Below, in pieces: positions 6,316 to 15,404 of a stretch of DNA of 32,149 nt. The translations under genes were made by a program, and so were the position numbers. The notes beneath the pieces are model-generated. The model was not told where the DNA came from, made no database searches, and was given only the letters and a program-made list of their open reading frames with translations. The number at the start of each line of letters is the position of its first letter. Position 1 is the stretch's first letter. This DNA is from Deltaproteobacteria bacterium (GTDB lineage Bacteria > Myxococcota_A > Polyangia > JAAYKL01), in contig JAUVDV010000061.1 in NCBI GenBank assembly GCA_030595125.1, positions 1 through 32,149 on the forward strand, read 5' to 3'.

Positions 6316-8049
6316 CTAACCTCTGATAAGGCGGGGCAAGATCATCTGGTGATGAGGGCAGATGGATTTGGGGTTGGAGTGGCAACCCGCGGCGAAGGCG
6401 ACAACGTACTTTCTCATGTCCGCAAACTTGATGACCTCGTCCACGAATCCTCGCTTTGCGCAATACTCGGGACGGGACTTGTCGTGGTAGTTCGCGGCAA
6501 GCGCGTTCATGTTGTCTATCACCGGCTGCAGATCGTTGCCCGCAGCGTCCTCCTTGACCAGTCGGCGGGCGTAGGATGCCACTGCCGCAGTCTCTCCGTG
6601 CATGACGTATATCTCCGTGGTGGGCGTGCCCAGGGTGAAAGCGTTGTTGTCGTTGGCCTGCGGTCCGCCCAGAACGTAGTGCGCCGCGGCGGTTCCCTTG
6701 CGCAGCACGACGGCCATCATCGGGTTGTCCGTATTCTGGATGGAGTAGATCAGGGATTGGCCCAGACCGAGCAGCTCCGCCTTTTCCGCAACGTCTCCGA
6801 CATCGATGCCTGAGGTGTCTTGCAACCAGATGATCGGCACCCGATCACGCCCGCACAAAGTCACAAACTCGTTCATCTTGGCCAGGCCCTGGCGATAGAG
6901 CTTGCCCCCGATGCCGGGATAGTCCGCATACTCGGGATAGCCCGCCCCCAGGAAGCCCTGGCGGTTGGCTATGATGCCCATGAGGAATCCATCGATCTTG
7001 ACGATACCGGTGTACATCTCCGGGCCGTAGTCCGGCCTGAACTCCATATGCTCCGAGTTGTCCACCAGACGGGCAATGACCTGCTCGACCTTGTAGGTCT
7101 GCTTCTGATCGAATGGGATGATGTTGGCTATCTCCGAAGACGCCCACTTGGGCTCTTTGGGCTCGGCAACCCGGAAGAATCCAGGATCGTAATTGGGCAT
7201 CCGCGCCATGTACTCCTTGATGCCGTCCAGAGTCGCCTCTTCGGTTTCGTACATATGGCGGAAGAAACCCGTCTCGTCGTAGTGGATCTCGCAGCGCCCC
7301 GGCGGCTTGCCCTTGAGAGCCTTCTGCGCGTCGATGATCTGCTGGGCTCCTTCCAGATCGAAACCTCCCTTGGGAGCCATGCCGCCCACGATACCCGAGC
7401 CGCCGACCGCGATATTGCAATCCTTGTGCGCAAAAAGGACAGTCGGAGATATTCCGTGGTAGCCGCCCCCCGCCGGGTTGGTGCCGAAGATGGCAACGAG
7501 CACCGGGAGACCCATCTGTTCCAGTTCTGTGTGACGGTAAAACGGCGTGCCGTTGCCTCGTCGATCCGGATAGACCTCCTCCTGTTGAGGAAGCTTCACG
7601 CCGGAGCAGTTGAGCACCCACACCAGGGGGAGGTGCATGCGCTTGGCCAGGTCGGTCACGCGCAGGATGTTCTCGGACTGTCCCGGGATCCACGCGCCGG
7701 CCATCACCTGATTATTGGACGCGATTATGACGGCCCATTTGCCCGCGATCTTGCCGAGGCCGTCGATAACACCGGTAGTGCCCTCTTCGTTGGCCTTGGG
7801 ATCGTAGATGGTGTGCAGGGGGCACCAGGTTCCCTCGTCTACCAGATACTCGAGCCGCTCCCACCCGGTCATCTGTCCTCTCTTCTTGAGCTTCTCCGCC
7901 GGAATACCTGCGGCCTTCACGCGATCTACCTCTGCATCGAAGATCGCCTCCGCCTCTCGGATGCTCTTCGCGCTCGCCGCCGTGCGCTCGAGAGCCTTTG
8001 GCTTGAGCTCCTTGCCGATATCCTCCATCTTTTCGAAATACTGTCTCAT
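6316..8049 (-). CDS. gcdA: glutaconyl-CoA decarboxylase alpha subunit (carboxyltransferase)
   Basis: A 577-residue carboxyltransferase with two crotonase-type halves. It matches GcdA of Acidaminococcus fermentans (587 residues) along its whole length, as far as I can recall that sequence: MRQYF near the N-terminus, VLNCSGVKL, TNPAGGGYHGISPTV, IGGKLYRQGLAKMNEFVTLC, QDTSGIDVG, GLGQSLIYSIQ, RKGTAAAHYVLGGPQ and SICPHHQMILPR. The enzyme moves CO2 from glutaconyl-CoA to biotin on the gamma subunit, giving crotonyl-CoA; a beta membrane subunit then decarboxylates the biotin and exports Na+. Glutaconyl-CoA arises from glutamate fermentation or from benzoyl-CoA breakdown via glutaryl-CoA; the bam operon 17 kb away favours the latter. 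The beta, gamma and delta genes are not adjacent. GGAGG precedes the ATG at 8049. Confidence 0.92.
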   Translation of the reverse strand: MRQYFEKMEDIGKELKPKALERTAASAKSIREAEAIFDAEVDRVKAAGIPAEKLKKRGQMTGWERLEYLVDEGTWCPLHTIYDPKANEEGTTGVIDGLGKIAGKWAVIIASNNQVMAGAWIPGQSENILRVTDLAKRMHLPLVWVLNCSGVKLPQQEEVYPDRRGNGTPFYRHTELEQMGLPVLVAIFGTNPAGGGYHGISPTVLFAHKDCNIAVGGSGIVGGMAPKGGFDLEGAQQIIDAQKALKGKPPGRCEIHYDETGFFRHMYETEEATLDGIKEYMARMPNYDPGFFRVAEPKEPKWASSEIANIIPFDQKQTYKVEQVIARLVDNSEHMEFRPDYGPEMYTGIVKIDGFLMGIIANRQGFLGAGYPEYADYPGIGGKLYRQGLAKMNEFVTLCGRDRVPIIWLQDTSGIDVGDVAEKAELLGLGQSLIYSIQNTDNPMMAVVLRKGTAAAHYVLGGPQANDNNAFTLGTPTTEIYVMHGETAAVASYARRLVKEDAAGNDLQPVIDNMNALAANYHDKSRPEYCAKRGFVDEVIKFADMRKYVVAFAAGCHSNPKSICPHHQMILPRLIRG

Positions 8050-8119
8050 GGGTGGGCCTCCGTTTCTGGACTCTCATGCAAACTGTCTGCCGCCAGCTAT
8101 ATCATGGTCACGTATGGGT

Positions 8120-10564
8120 TCAAGGGATTCCGGCTATCCTTGACAGGGCCCGCTCGTATCGAGGGGCGTTGCTCTCGTCCGGATCGTCCGGACGCAGTCT
8201 CGACAGGGGCCCGACGGCCCGCCTGTCGCCGATCTGCCCGAGAGCCTCTATTGCCGCCCAGCGTGACTGCTTGACGTCGAGGAGATCGATCAGCCCCGGC
8301 ACTGCCCTCGAATCCTCCAGCACTCCCAGTGATAGCGCCGATTCCACCCTGATCGCCGGATCGTTCGACTTCAGGGCGGCTAGAAGGGGCCTCAAAGCCC
8401 CGGGATCCTCCAATCTTCCAAGGGCGATTGCGCTCCAGCGACCGAGGTCGGTTTTCTTGCCTGAAAAAGCGTCCACAAGCCCGACGGGACACGTCTCTTC
8501 GAGAAGGGTCGAACCGACACATGCCCAGGCCGCAACCTCCGGGATCAGGGAATCGTGCAAATCCTCGAAGTCGCTTTTCAGATCCGCGTTTCGAAACATC
8601 GCCAGAAGACGGGCTGCCTCCGGCGCCCTGTTCGACGTCTTTGAGCGCGCCGTTTTCAGCAGATCGTCCGCCGCATCCTGTCTCCCGAGCCTTCCCAGCG
8701 CAATAGCCCTCGGCACAGCCGAAGACACCCTGTTCATCACTTCTCGGTCCCAGCGTTCCAGCGCGGCGAACAGCCTCGCCGCCTCCATGGGCTTCCTGCC
8801 CGCGAGGTTTCGGGTCTCCTCCGGATCGCGCCCCAGATCGTAGAGCGCGCACGGACCCTCTGGCCAGCCGTTGCAGATGAGCTTGCGCTTCCTCACGACG
8901 ACCGCCCGCTTGTCGCGAATCGATGTGAACACGGGCCCTCCTGCAAGGTTGCCGGACATCAGGCCACGCCCCTGCGCCCCTGCCCGCCCGAGCACCAGAT
9001 CCTCGAGGGTCTCGCCAAGATCCACGTTTGAGACCGGCGCCGTGATTCGCCGCAGCTCACCGCCGGGAACCCTGACGATCATGGGGACCCTGGTCTGCTC
9101 CTCGAAGAGATCCGTCGAGTGGTACAACCTCCCGTGCTCCCCAAAGGCCTCTCCGTGATCGGCGGTCAACGCGATCACCGGATCGTCAAGCCGCTCCTTC
9201 AGGTGTGGAAGCAGCTCCCCGATAACTTTGTCAACGTGGGCGATCTCCGCGTCGTAGCAATCCACCGGATCTTTCCCGAACGGCTCGCCGTGGCAGTCGT
9301 ACGGCAGATGGGGATCGTAGAAATGAACCCAGAGAAAGACCGGCCTTCCATCCATTTCCTTCAGAGCTCCGCGCACCATGCCCAAGTCGGCGCGCGCCTC
9401 CATCGTCAGGATCTCCACCTCCTGGAAACCGAACCTGCTTTCCTCCACCCGGCCCATCAGGTCGGGCCCGGCAGAGAAGACCTTGGGGGGATACAGCCCG
9501 ATGGTTCTGTATCCGGCGGCGCCCAGCCTGTCAGCAATCGTCGACGGCAGGTGAGCTCCCGTGCGCAGGATCGCCTCCATGGGCTCCCCGGCCAAAATGG
9601 CCGGGATCGAGAACGAGCTCGCCGGGGAAGACGAGTAAGCCCGCTCGAATACGACCGCCCCGGCCGCGAGGGCGTCTATATTGGGCGAGACTACCCTCTT
9701 GTATCCGGCAAAACCCAGATGATCGGCCCGCAACGCATCGATGGAGATCAGCACAACGGAGCGACCGGTGACGTCCGGCAGATCCAACCCGGCAACACCG
9801 GCGTCGACCCCGGCATCGGCATCGCCGTCGGCATCGAGAGATTCCACTGATATCCGGGGGACTGTTTCCACGCGCCCCGCGCGCGACAGGTACGACGCTA
9901 TCAACCCGCGATCCGCCGCATCGAATGAATCCTCTATGCCGACAGGAAAAATAAAAGCTGCGATGGAACAGCAAATAACCGCCGTCACGATCGGTTTCAC
10001 CAGTTCCGGACGAACGCGGCCGACGATGGGAAAGAAGGTCAGCGTGAGCGCCGTCCATGAAAGGAAAGAGGCCCACAAGGCCAGGGGCATATGAAGATCG
10101 CCAAGAGCGCGGCCGAGATAGAACAGAAGCCCGGTCACGGGAATCGCGGCGATCTGTACGATCAATGGTTGACGAGATCTCGCCAGCCGACATCTCAGCA
10201 ACATGGTTGCAAAGAACACCGCAATCATGATCGCGGCGCCGATGCCGATGATCAGAGACTCGGGAAGAGCGCCCCTCAGTGTCGCCGTGCCCGAAAGGTG
10301 GAGTCCGGCGCAGACGGACCCGGGGAGCGCGAGAACGACGGACGCCGACAGGCTAAAAAAACGGTTTCGCAGATGCAGACGTTCCCAGGCCCACAGAATG
10401 ACGCCGAGCAGAACTCCCAGGCCCACGCCGCGTCCCGCGAGCAGAACACATCCCACAGGCCCGCACCCGCATGCGATCCCATCAGCAACCGAGATGAAAC
10501 CGGCCGCCATCCCCCCCGCGACGGGGAGGGTCAAAAAATGTTTCTGCTTGTTCACGAGCGCCAT
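8120..10564 (-). CDS. membrane sulfatase-fold protein with C-terminal HEAT repeats
   Basis: An 814-residue protein. Residues about 10-210 contain five or six hydrophobic membrane segments, followed by an acidic linker (242-257, Asp-Ala-Gly type). Residues about 268-560 are an alkaline-phosphatase/sulfatase fold: metal ligand region ISIDALRADHLG (D276) and ALTADHGEAFGEHG are clear. The canonical formylglycine motif C/S-x-P-x-R is absent; the matching position reads SSPASSFSIPA (312-322), so a Ser may be the nucleophile as in phosphoglycerol or phosphoethanolamine transferases. Residues about 690-810 are PBS-lyase/HEAT repeats. It follows the M24 gene by 28 bases and probably modifies envelope glycans or lipids together with the glycosyltransferase upstream. 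Substrate unknown. Confidence 0.82.
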   Translation of the reverse strand: MALVNKQKHFLTLPVAGGMAAGFISVADGIACGCGPVGCVLLAGRGVGLGVLLGVILWAWERLHLRNRFFSLSASVVLALPGSVCAGLHLSGTATLRGALPESLIIGIGAAIMIAVFFATMLLRCRLARSRQPLIVQIAAIPVTGLLFYLGRALGDLHMPLALWASFLSWTALTLTFFPIVGRVRPELVKPIVTAVICCSIAAFIFPVGIEDSFDAADRGLIASYLSRAGRVETVPRISVESLDADGDADAGVDAGVAGLDLPDVTGRSVVLISIDALRADHLGFAGYKRVVSPNIDALAAGAVVFERAYSSSPASSFSIPAILAGEPMEAILRTGAHLPSTIADRLGAAGYRTIGLYPPKVFSAGPDLMGRVEESRFGFQEVEILTMEARADLGMVRGALKEMDGRPVFLWVHFYDPHLPYDCHGEPFGKDPVDCYDAEIAHVDKVIGELLPHLKERLDDPVIALTADHGEAFGEHGRLYHSTDLFEEQTRVPMIVRVPGGELRRITAPVSNVDLGETLEDLVLGRAGAQGRGLMSGNLAGGPVFTSIRDKRAVVVRKRKLICNGWPEGPCALYDLGRDPEETRNLAGRKPMEAARLFAALERWDREVMNRVSSAVPRAIALGRLGRQDAADDLLKTARSKTSNRAPEAARLLAMFRNADLKSDFEDLHDSLIPEVAAWACVGSTLLEETCPVGLVDAFSGKKTDLGRWSAIALGRLEDPGALRPLLAALKSNDPAIRVESALSLGVLEDSRAVPGLIDLLDVKQSRWAAIEALGQIGDRRAVGPLSRLRPDDPDESNAPRYERALSRIAGIP

Positions 10565-10592
10565 CGTATTGCCGAACCGACCTCGAATCCAG

Positions 10593-11663
10593 CTACAGAG
10601 GCCCTCTTTTTGACAACACCTTGCAACCGTCGTGGGTGATGAGGATATCGTCCTCCAGGCGGATTCCGAACTCTCCGGGTAGATAGATCCCCGGCTCCGC
10701 GGTGAGGACCATGCCCGGCTCCAGCGGCTCGGTGTTGCCCGCGACGCAGATAGGAAGCTCGTGAAAATCGAGGCCCAATCCGTGTCCGCCTCTGTGAGTG
10801 AAGAAGTCTCCGTAGCCGGCCTTCTCGATAACCCGACGGGCGGCCAGATCTACTACCTCGGCCGGGGCCCCGGGCCGGGCGGCGTCTATGGCGGCCGACT
10901 CCGCTTCTTCGACCACCCGGTAAACCTCTCGCATCCTTTCGCAAGGCTCCCCGAAGAAGAACGTGCGGGTGAGATCGGATCGATATCCCTCCACCCGGTC
11001 CCCCGCATCGATGACGATACAATCGCCTTGCGCCAGCCGCCGCAGCCCCGCCGTCTCGTTGGGCATCGATGTGGACAGACCAAACTGGATCATGGCGCTC
11101 GGCCCGTAGAGTCTTGCGAGATCCAGCTCGGTCATGCCCTCTTCGAGCTGTTTGGGCACCTTCTCCATGCGCGAAAAGGTTCTGGCGCACGCCTCGGAAA
11201 GGCAGGCTATCTCGGCCTCGCTCTTGATCGCCCGCAGGCGATCTGTACATGGAACAGGATCCACGAACTGCGCCTTGCGCATGGCTTCTGAAAGGCCCTT
11301 GTAGTGATAGTAATTGGTGGTCAACTCGACCGCCATCTTCGGCGAGGATCCACACGCGTCGCCGATCCAGTCAGCCAGACGGGAATACTGGTTCTCCTCG
11401 TCGGTCCAGGTAATCACGGCGGCCCCTCCGGGACCGGAGCGCATATTCGCTTCCTCGAACAACGTTCCCATGATGACCAGCTTGCCCTTCGCGGTGAGCA
11501 GGGCTACGAGCAGTCTGTACCGCTCCCGCACGAACTTGAGGCCGGTGAAGTAGGTGAAGTTGCTCCCCGGCAGCATGAGCAGGCAATCAACACCCGTCGA
11601 GTTCATCACCTCTACGCAGCGCTTCTGCCTTGTCACAAACTCGGTTCGTGGAATCTCGATCAT
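10593..11663 (-). CDS. M24-family metallopeptidase (Xaa-Pro aminopeptidase-like)
   Basis: A 356-residue protein with a creatinase N-terminal domain (about 1-140) and a pita-bread M24 catalytic domain (about 145-350). All five metal ligands are present: D219 (VIDAGD), D230 (SDLTRTF), H294 (GGHGLGLDFHE), E323 (TAEPGIY) and E337 (IRLEDD). This points to an active Xaa-Pro dipeptidase or aminopeptidase, probably cytoplasmic since no signal peptide is visible. Its ATG (11661-11663) directly abuts the TAA of the glycosyltransferase gene (11664-11666), so the two are likely translationally coupled. The sequence alone does not separate aminopeptidase from dipeptidase. Confidence 0.9.
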   Translation of the reverse strand: MIEIPRTEFVTRQKRCVEVMNSTGVDCLLMLPGSNFTYFTGLKFVRERYRLLVALLTAKGKLVIMGTLFEEANMRSGPGGAAVITWTDEENQYSRLADWIGDACGSSPKMAVELTTNYYHYKGLSEAMRKAQFVDPVPCTDRLRAIKSEAEIACLSEACARTFSRMEKVPKQLEEGMTELDLARLYGPSAMIQFGLSTSMPNETAGLRRLAQGDCIVIDAGDRVEGYRSDLTRTFFFGEPCERMREVYRVVEEAESAAIDAARPGAPAEVVDLAARRVIEKAGYGDFFTHRGGHGLGLDFHELPICVAGNTEPLEPGMVLTAEPGIYLPGEFGIRLEDDILITHDGCKVLSKRGPL

Positions 11664-13571
11664 TTAGCGCACCTCCAGCCAGTCGAACATCACCGCGAGC
11701 TTCCTGGAATCACTTGAGAACCCCAGCTCCTTGGGTGAAACCGCATAGGCGAACTCGAAGCTCAGAACACTCTTCTCTCGTGCCTGCGCCGCCGGTACTT
11801 CAAACGTGTACACGCGGGGTTCGGGATCCAACTCCAATCGAGCCAGGCGTACACCGTTGACCCGGACGGTGATGGTCTGCGGCAGCGCGTTACCGGGGAT
11901 GATCATCGGAGCAGCCCTGAACCTCACCAGGTTATCGCGTCCGGGTTTGAGACCATGTGAGATTTCCGCGCGTTTTCCGATTGCCCAGACCCAGGTTGAG
12001 TCACCCTCCCCCTCGTTATCGCCCCATCCCGAAACAAAATGCTCTCGCGCCAGAGGCGATCCGAAATCAATCGTCGCCATTACCCGATGGTACCTGGAAA
12101 GATCGATACCCCGGTATTGCGGACCGACCGCGAAGAGGCGCAAGGGATACCTCGAGAGTCGGGCAACTTCCTCGGTTCGGTAGTTCGACATGATCACGCG
12201 CATGGCAGCGTCCCCTTCGAGATCCCGGGGATTGACTATCATGAACACCGGTCTCTCGTTCAAGATCCCGTGGCTGACCAGCTCCGGCGCACCTGGATGG
12301 CTCCAGGAAAAAGATTCGATATCGCCGTACAACCTCAAGGGACCGGTGAAGTTGAGGGCTCCCACCAGGCTATTCCCAGGTAGTCTCTTGCTCATCTCCA
12401 GGGTGTCCAGGTAGTAGCTCTCATCAAAATCTTTACGGTAGACACCCTCGTTGTGTGAGAACCGAGCCATGCAACACACGGTGACTACAAACGCGACCGC
12501 CGCAATCACATACATGGAGCGTATACCCCGTGGCCACTTCGCAAGCGCCCTCCCGCCGACGAGCCCGATGCCGTCTCCCGCAAGCAATAAGATCGCCGGG
12601 TATGCGGGCAACAGGAATCGCACCTCCCACCAGGCCTCGAGCGAAGGCTCCCAGGTGGACAAGAACACGACAAACGAAAAGAGCCACAGGAGCAACGGGC
12701 CATTCCTGCGAAACCCAACGACCGCCGCATAGGCTGCGGGTATCAGAAGCGGCCAGAGCATCGCCAGAGTGATGCGACCGAAAAAAGAGAGCTTGGCCGC
12801 CAGATCGCCGGGACCAATCTCGTGGATGTTGATCCCGTACGGAACGGCCCATGGCGCGCCGAACTGAACGTAGATGTATACGGCCAGGCAGGTGACCGCC
12901 GCCGCAAACCACAAGACGAGCGAACGCAGCTTGCCACGCTTGCGAGCCGACCACATCAACGCGGGAAGAAAAAGCACGTTGGTGGGTCTCACGAGGAGGG
13001 AGAGCCCGAGTAGAACTCCCGAGAGTCTCTCCCTTCCCCTGGATAGCAATACATAGGACAGCAAGATGAAAACGGTCGCAGGCATGTCGCTCATCACCTG
13101 GGTAGAACCCCAGGTTACAATGGGTGTCGCGGCCCACAACACCGAGACGGCCAGCGCCGTAGTGCGACCACCGGATCCGGGGGTCCCGGCGAGATATATC
13201 AACACGACGCTCGCCGCGCCGAGCACCGGCGTGCAATAGAACTCCAATCCAACCGTGCCGAACAGGGCCATGATCGCAGAAAAACCCGGCGGAAATATGG
13301 AAGCCACCTGGCCATCAACCAGCGCGTGACACAGGGGCACCAGCGCGGGGTAGTCCATAGGGCTCAACGCCAACTCGAGACCCGAATCCAGACCGAGAAA
13401 ACCACGCGCACAGGACAGGTAGGCAAAGGGATCGCAACCTCCTACGTACCGGGATCTGAAGTGGGCCCAGAGAAGCATCGACAGGAAGGCCGCGCAAAGC
13501 GCGCATGCATTCTGCCAGACTTTCAACCACCGAACGGCAGCCTCGAAAGTTTGTCCGGTCCACTTCTTCAT
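11664..13571 (-). CDS. integral membrane glycosyltransferase (GT39/PMT-like)
   Basis: A 635-residue protein with roughly ten hydrophobic segments over residues 20-385. The first large outer loop has an Asp in a GGCDPFAYL context (D47), the position of the catalytic Asp of ArnT/dolichyl-phosphate-mannose type transferases (GT-C fold). Residues about 400-635 form a non-membrane beta-rich domain with the look of a carbohydrate-binding jelly roll (TITVRVNGVRLARLEL region). It likely transfers a sugar from a polyprenyl phosphate to an envelope acceptor in the periplasm. It leads a minus-strand trio with the M24 peptidase and the sulfatase-fold protein. It faces the PNGase F-like gene across about 100 bases. 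Confidence 0.8.
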   Translation of the reverse strand: MKKWTGQTFEAAVRWLKVWQNACALCAAFLSMLLWAHFRSRYVGGCDPFAYLSCARGFLGLDSGLELALSPMDYPALVPLCHALVDGQVASIFPPGFSAIMALFGTVGLEFYCTPVLGAASVVLIYLAGTPGSGGRTTALAVSVLWAATPIVTWGSTQVMSDMPATVFILLSYVLLSRGRERLSGVLLGLSLLVRPTNVLFLPALMWSARKRGKLRSLVLWFAAAVTCLAVYIYVQFGAPWAVPYGINIHEIGPGDLAAKLSFFGRITLAMLWPLLIPAAYAAVVGFRRNGPLLLWLFSFVVFLSTWEPSLEAWWEVRFLLPAYPAILLLAGDGIGLVGGRALAKWPRGIRSMYVIAAVAFVVTVCCMARFSHNEGVYRKDFDESYYLDTLEMSKRLPGNSLVGALNFTGPLRLYGDIESFSWSHPGAPELVSHGILNERPVFMIVNPRDLEGDAAMRVIMSNYRTEEVARLSRYPLRLFAVGPQYRGIDLSRYHRVMATIDFGSPLAREHFVSGWGDNEGEGDSTWVWAIGKRAEISHGLKPGRDNLVRFRAAPMIIPGNALPQTITVRVNGVRLARLELDPEPRVYTFEVPAAQAREKSVLSFEFAYAVSPKELGFSSDSRKLAVMFDWLEVR

Positions 13572-13669
13572 GACGCCTGCTTCCCTCTACGTGAAGTGTC
13601 TGTAAACCTTTTTTACCCACACCACACAATTGCCGGTACTGTAAACTTCAAATGAGGAGGATAGAAAAG

Positions 13670-15325
13670 ATGACAATCTCTCTTACAAGGCAAGCCCAAT
13701 ATCTGCTGACACTGGCGCTCGCAGCTAGCATCCACTTCGGAGCCGGTTGCAACTCCACGAGCAACAACCAGCCCGACGGATCGGTCGACGGCGGAGCTGA
13801 CGCAGGCATAGATACCACTTGCGAGGACGGATTGCCCTCCACCCCATTCGATAGCAGCGCAACGATAACGGCCTACGACCAGCCCGCGCCCGACTTCACT
13901 GTGAACACCACCGACGGCGAGTGGACCCTGTCGGAGCACTGGACCGGCTGCGACAACTATGTATTCGTAATGTACAATTCGGGCTACGGGACCGGCGCCG
14001 ACCAGCTCTGGGCGTCGAGCGTCGCCGAGATCATCGACGACAGCGCCCCCAACACCCACTACTTCTTCGTCACCCTGGAGGCCGGACTCGCTACCGAGGA
14101 TCGGGAGGCGCGAGTGCTCGAAGTTTGCGACAAGATTCAGGCCCACCTGGAAACCACCGATCAGGCCACCAGAGACCACTGGGCCGATCGGATGCACTAC
14201 GTTACCGACTTCGGCCGCGACATCCCGGTGGTGGACGGCGTGCTGGATGTATCCCCGGGCGAGGTGCACTTCACCATCGATCGCAAGCAGCTGGTGCGAG
14301 AAGGTCACAACACCTCCTACTTCACCGGATCCTCATGGGTGCCCCAGTTCGGCAATACGCGCTACTGGGCCCGCTACTACAACGCCCAGTACTTGCTCGA
14401 CGAGCAGCTCGAGGAACAGGAGATGAACGAAGATGTACTGGTGCATCGAGTGACTGACAGGGAAGACATCGCGGGCAGCGAACCCTTCAACTGGACCCTC
14501 CCGAACGCCGCCACCATCGCAGGGTACGAGAAACTCGAAATCGACATGCACGTGGACTGCCCCGGAGCGGGACACCCCTACGGCTCAACCTGCGGCGAGT
14601 GGGACACCGTGGGCAGCCTGTGGCTGTGCGCCGACAATGATTGCACCGCCGAGACCCGGCGCAGGATAGTGAAGTGGATAACCCCATACAGTTCACCGGG
14701 ACGCTGGGTAATCGACATCACACCGGAGCTGGTGCATCTGGACGCGGGCGGAGAGCTGCGCTTCATGGTGCAACACGGAGACAACACCGTCGGCCCGTAC
14801 ACCTACAAATACACGGTCGATTTCCGATTCATCAAGGCAGAGGACGGCCTGCGGCCCTTCGCCATCGAGCCCATGATCCCCATGGCCAATTACCCGTTCG
14901 CCGACATGGCCGACGCCTTCGACCCATTCGTCATCACGCCCCCATCGGGGACCCAGAAGGTAGAGCTGTACGCCCGAATCTCCGGTCACGGAGCCGTGAC
15001 CCCTAGCGGCTGTGCCGAGTTCTGCACCTTCGAGCACACCTTCGACGTCAACAGCACCGAACACCAGCACGTCTACCTGATGGAGAACGAAAACCGTTGC
15101 GCGCAGTGGGTGGAGCTTGGCGTAACCCCTAACCAGGGAGGTACCTGGCACTTTGACCGTTCCTCGTGGTGCCCCGGATGGACAATTGAGGAGTGGCGGG
15201 AGGATCTCACGGAGAGCTTTGATCTCACCGGCGCCAACACAGTCAATCACATCCCCACGTACCAGGGGGGGGACCCTCCGGGCGGCAATATGGACGCCCG
15301 CGTGGAGATCGTCTTCTACCTCTGA
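13670..15325 (+). CDS. PNGase F-like lipoprotein with thioredoxin-like N-terminal region
   Basis: A 551-residue lipoprotein: signal peptide ending in GAGC (C27), then a Gly/Asp/Ala linker. Residues about 70-200 resemble a thioredoxin/peroxiredoxin fold (PAPDFTVNTTDGEWTLSEHW) but have no CxxC. Residues about 255-551 match the two beta-domains of peptide-N-glycosidase F. The catalytic Asp60 and Glu206 of that enzyme correspond to D312 (CGEWD, four residues after C308, as D60 follows C56) and E450 (CAEFC). The pairs C297/C308, C448/C452 and C477/C501 mirror its three disulfides. It probably removes N-linked glycans from glycoproteins at the cell surface. I chose the ATG at 13670 because AGGAGG at 13655-13660 lies at a good distance; an in-frame ATG at 13652 overlaps that ribosome site. 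Confidence 0.85.
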   Translation: MTISLTRQAQYLLTLALAASIHFGAGCNSTSNNQPDGSVDGGADAGIDTTCEDGLPSTPFDSSATITAYDQPAPDFTVNTTDGEWTLSEHWTGCDNYVFVMYNSGYGTGADQLWASSVAEIIDDSAPNTHYFFVTLEAGLATEDREARVLEVCDKIQAHLETTDQATRDHWADRMHYVTDFGRDIPVVDGVLDVSPGEVHFTIDRKQLVREGHNTSYFTGSSWVPQFGNTRYWARYYNAQYLLDEQLEEQEMNEDVLVHRVTDREDIAGSEPFNWTLPNAATIAGYEKLEIDMHVDCPGAGHPYGSTCGEWDTVGSLWLCADNDCTAETRRRIVKWITPYSSPGRWVIDITPELVHLDAGGELRFMVQHGDNTVGPYTYKYTVDFRFIKAEDGLRPFAIEPMIPMANYPFADMADAFDPFVITPPSGTQKVELYARISGHGAVTPSGCAEFCTFEHTFDVNSTEHQHVYLMENENRCAQWVELGVTPNQGGTWHFDRSSWCPGWTIEEWREDLTESFDLTGANTVNHIPTYQGGDPPGGNMDARVEIVFYL

Positions 15326-15404
15326 CACCCCCTTTTTCAAAAAAGCATGCATTATTCCCTGAAGTGATGTAGGGGGAAGCGGCATTTTTTTTGGCCGAGG
15401 TAAT

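Noticed and set aside
6820-8274. 484-codon open frame on the plus strand opposite gcdA
   Set aside because: It is antisense to a highly conserved enzyme gene and its product has no coherent motifs; high-GC codon bias opens this frame.
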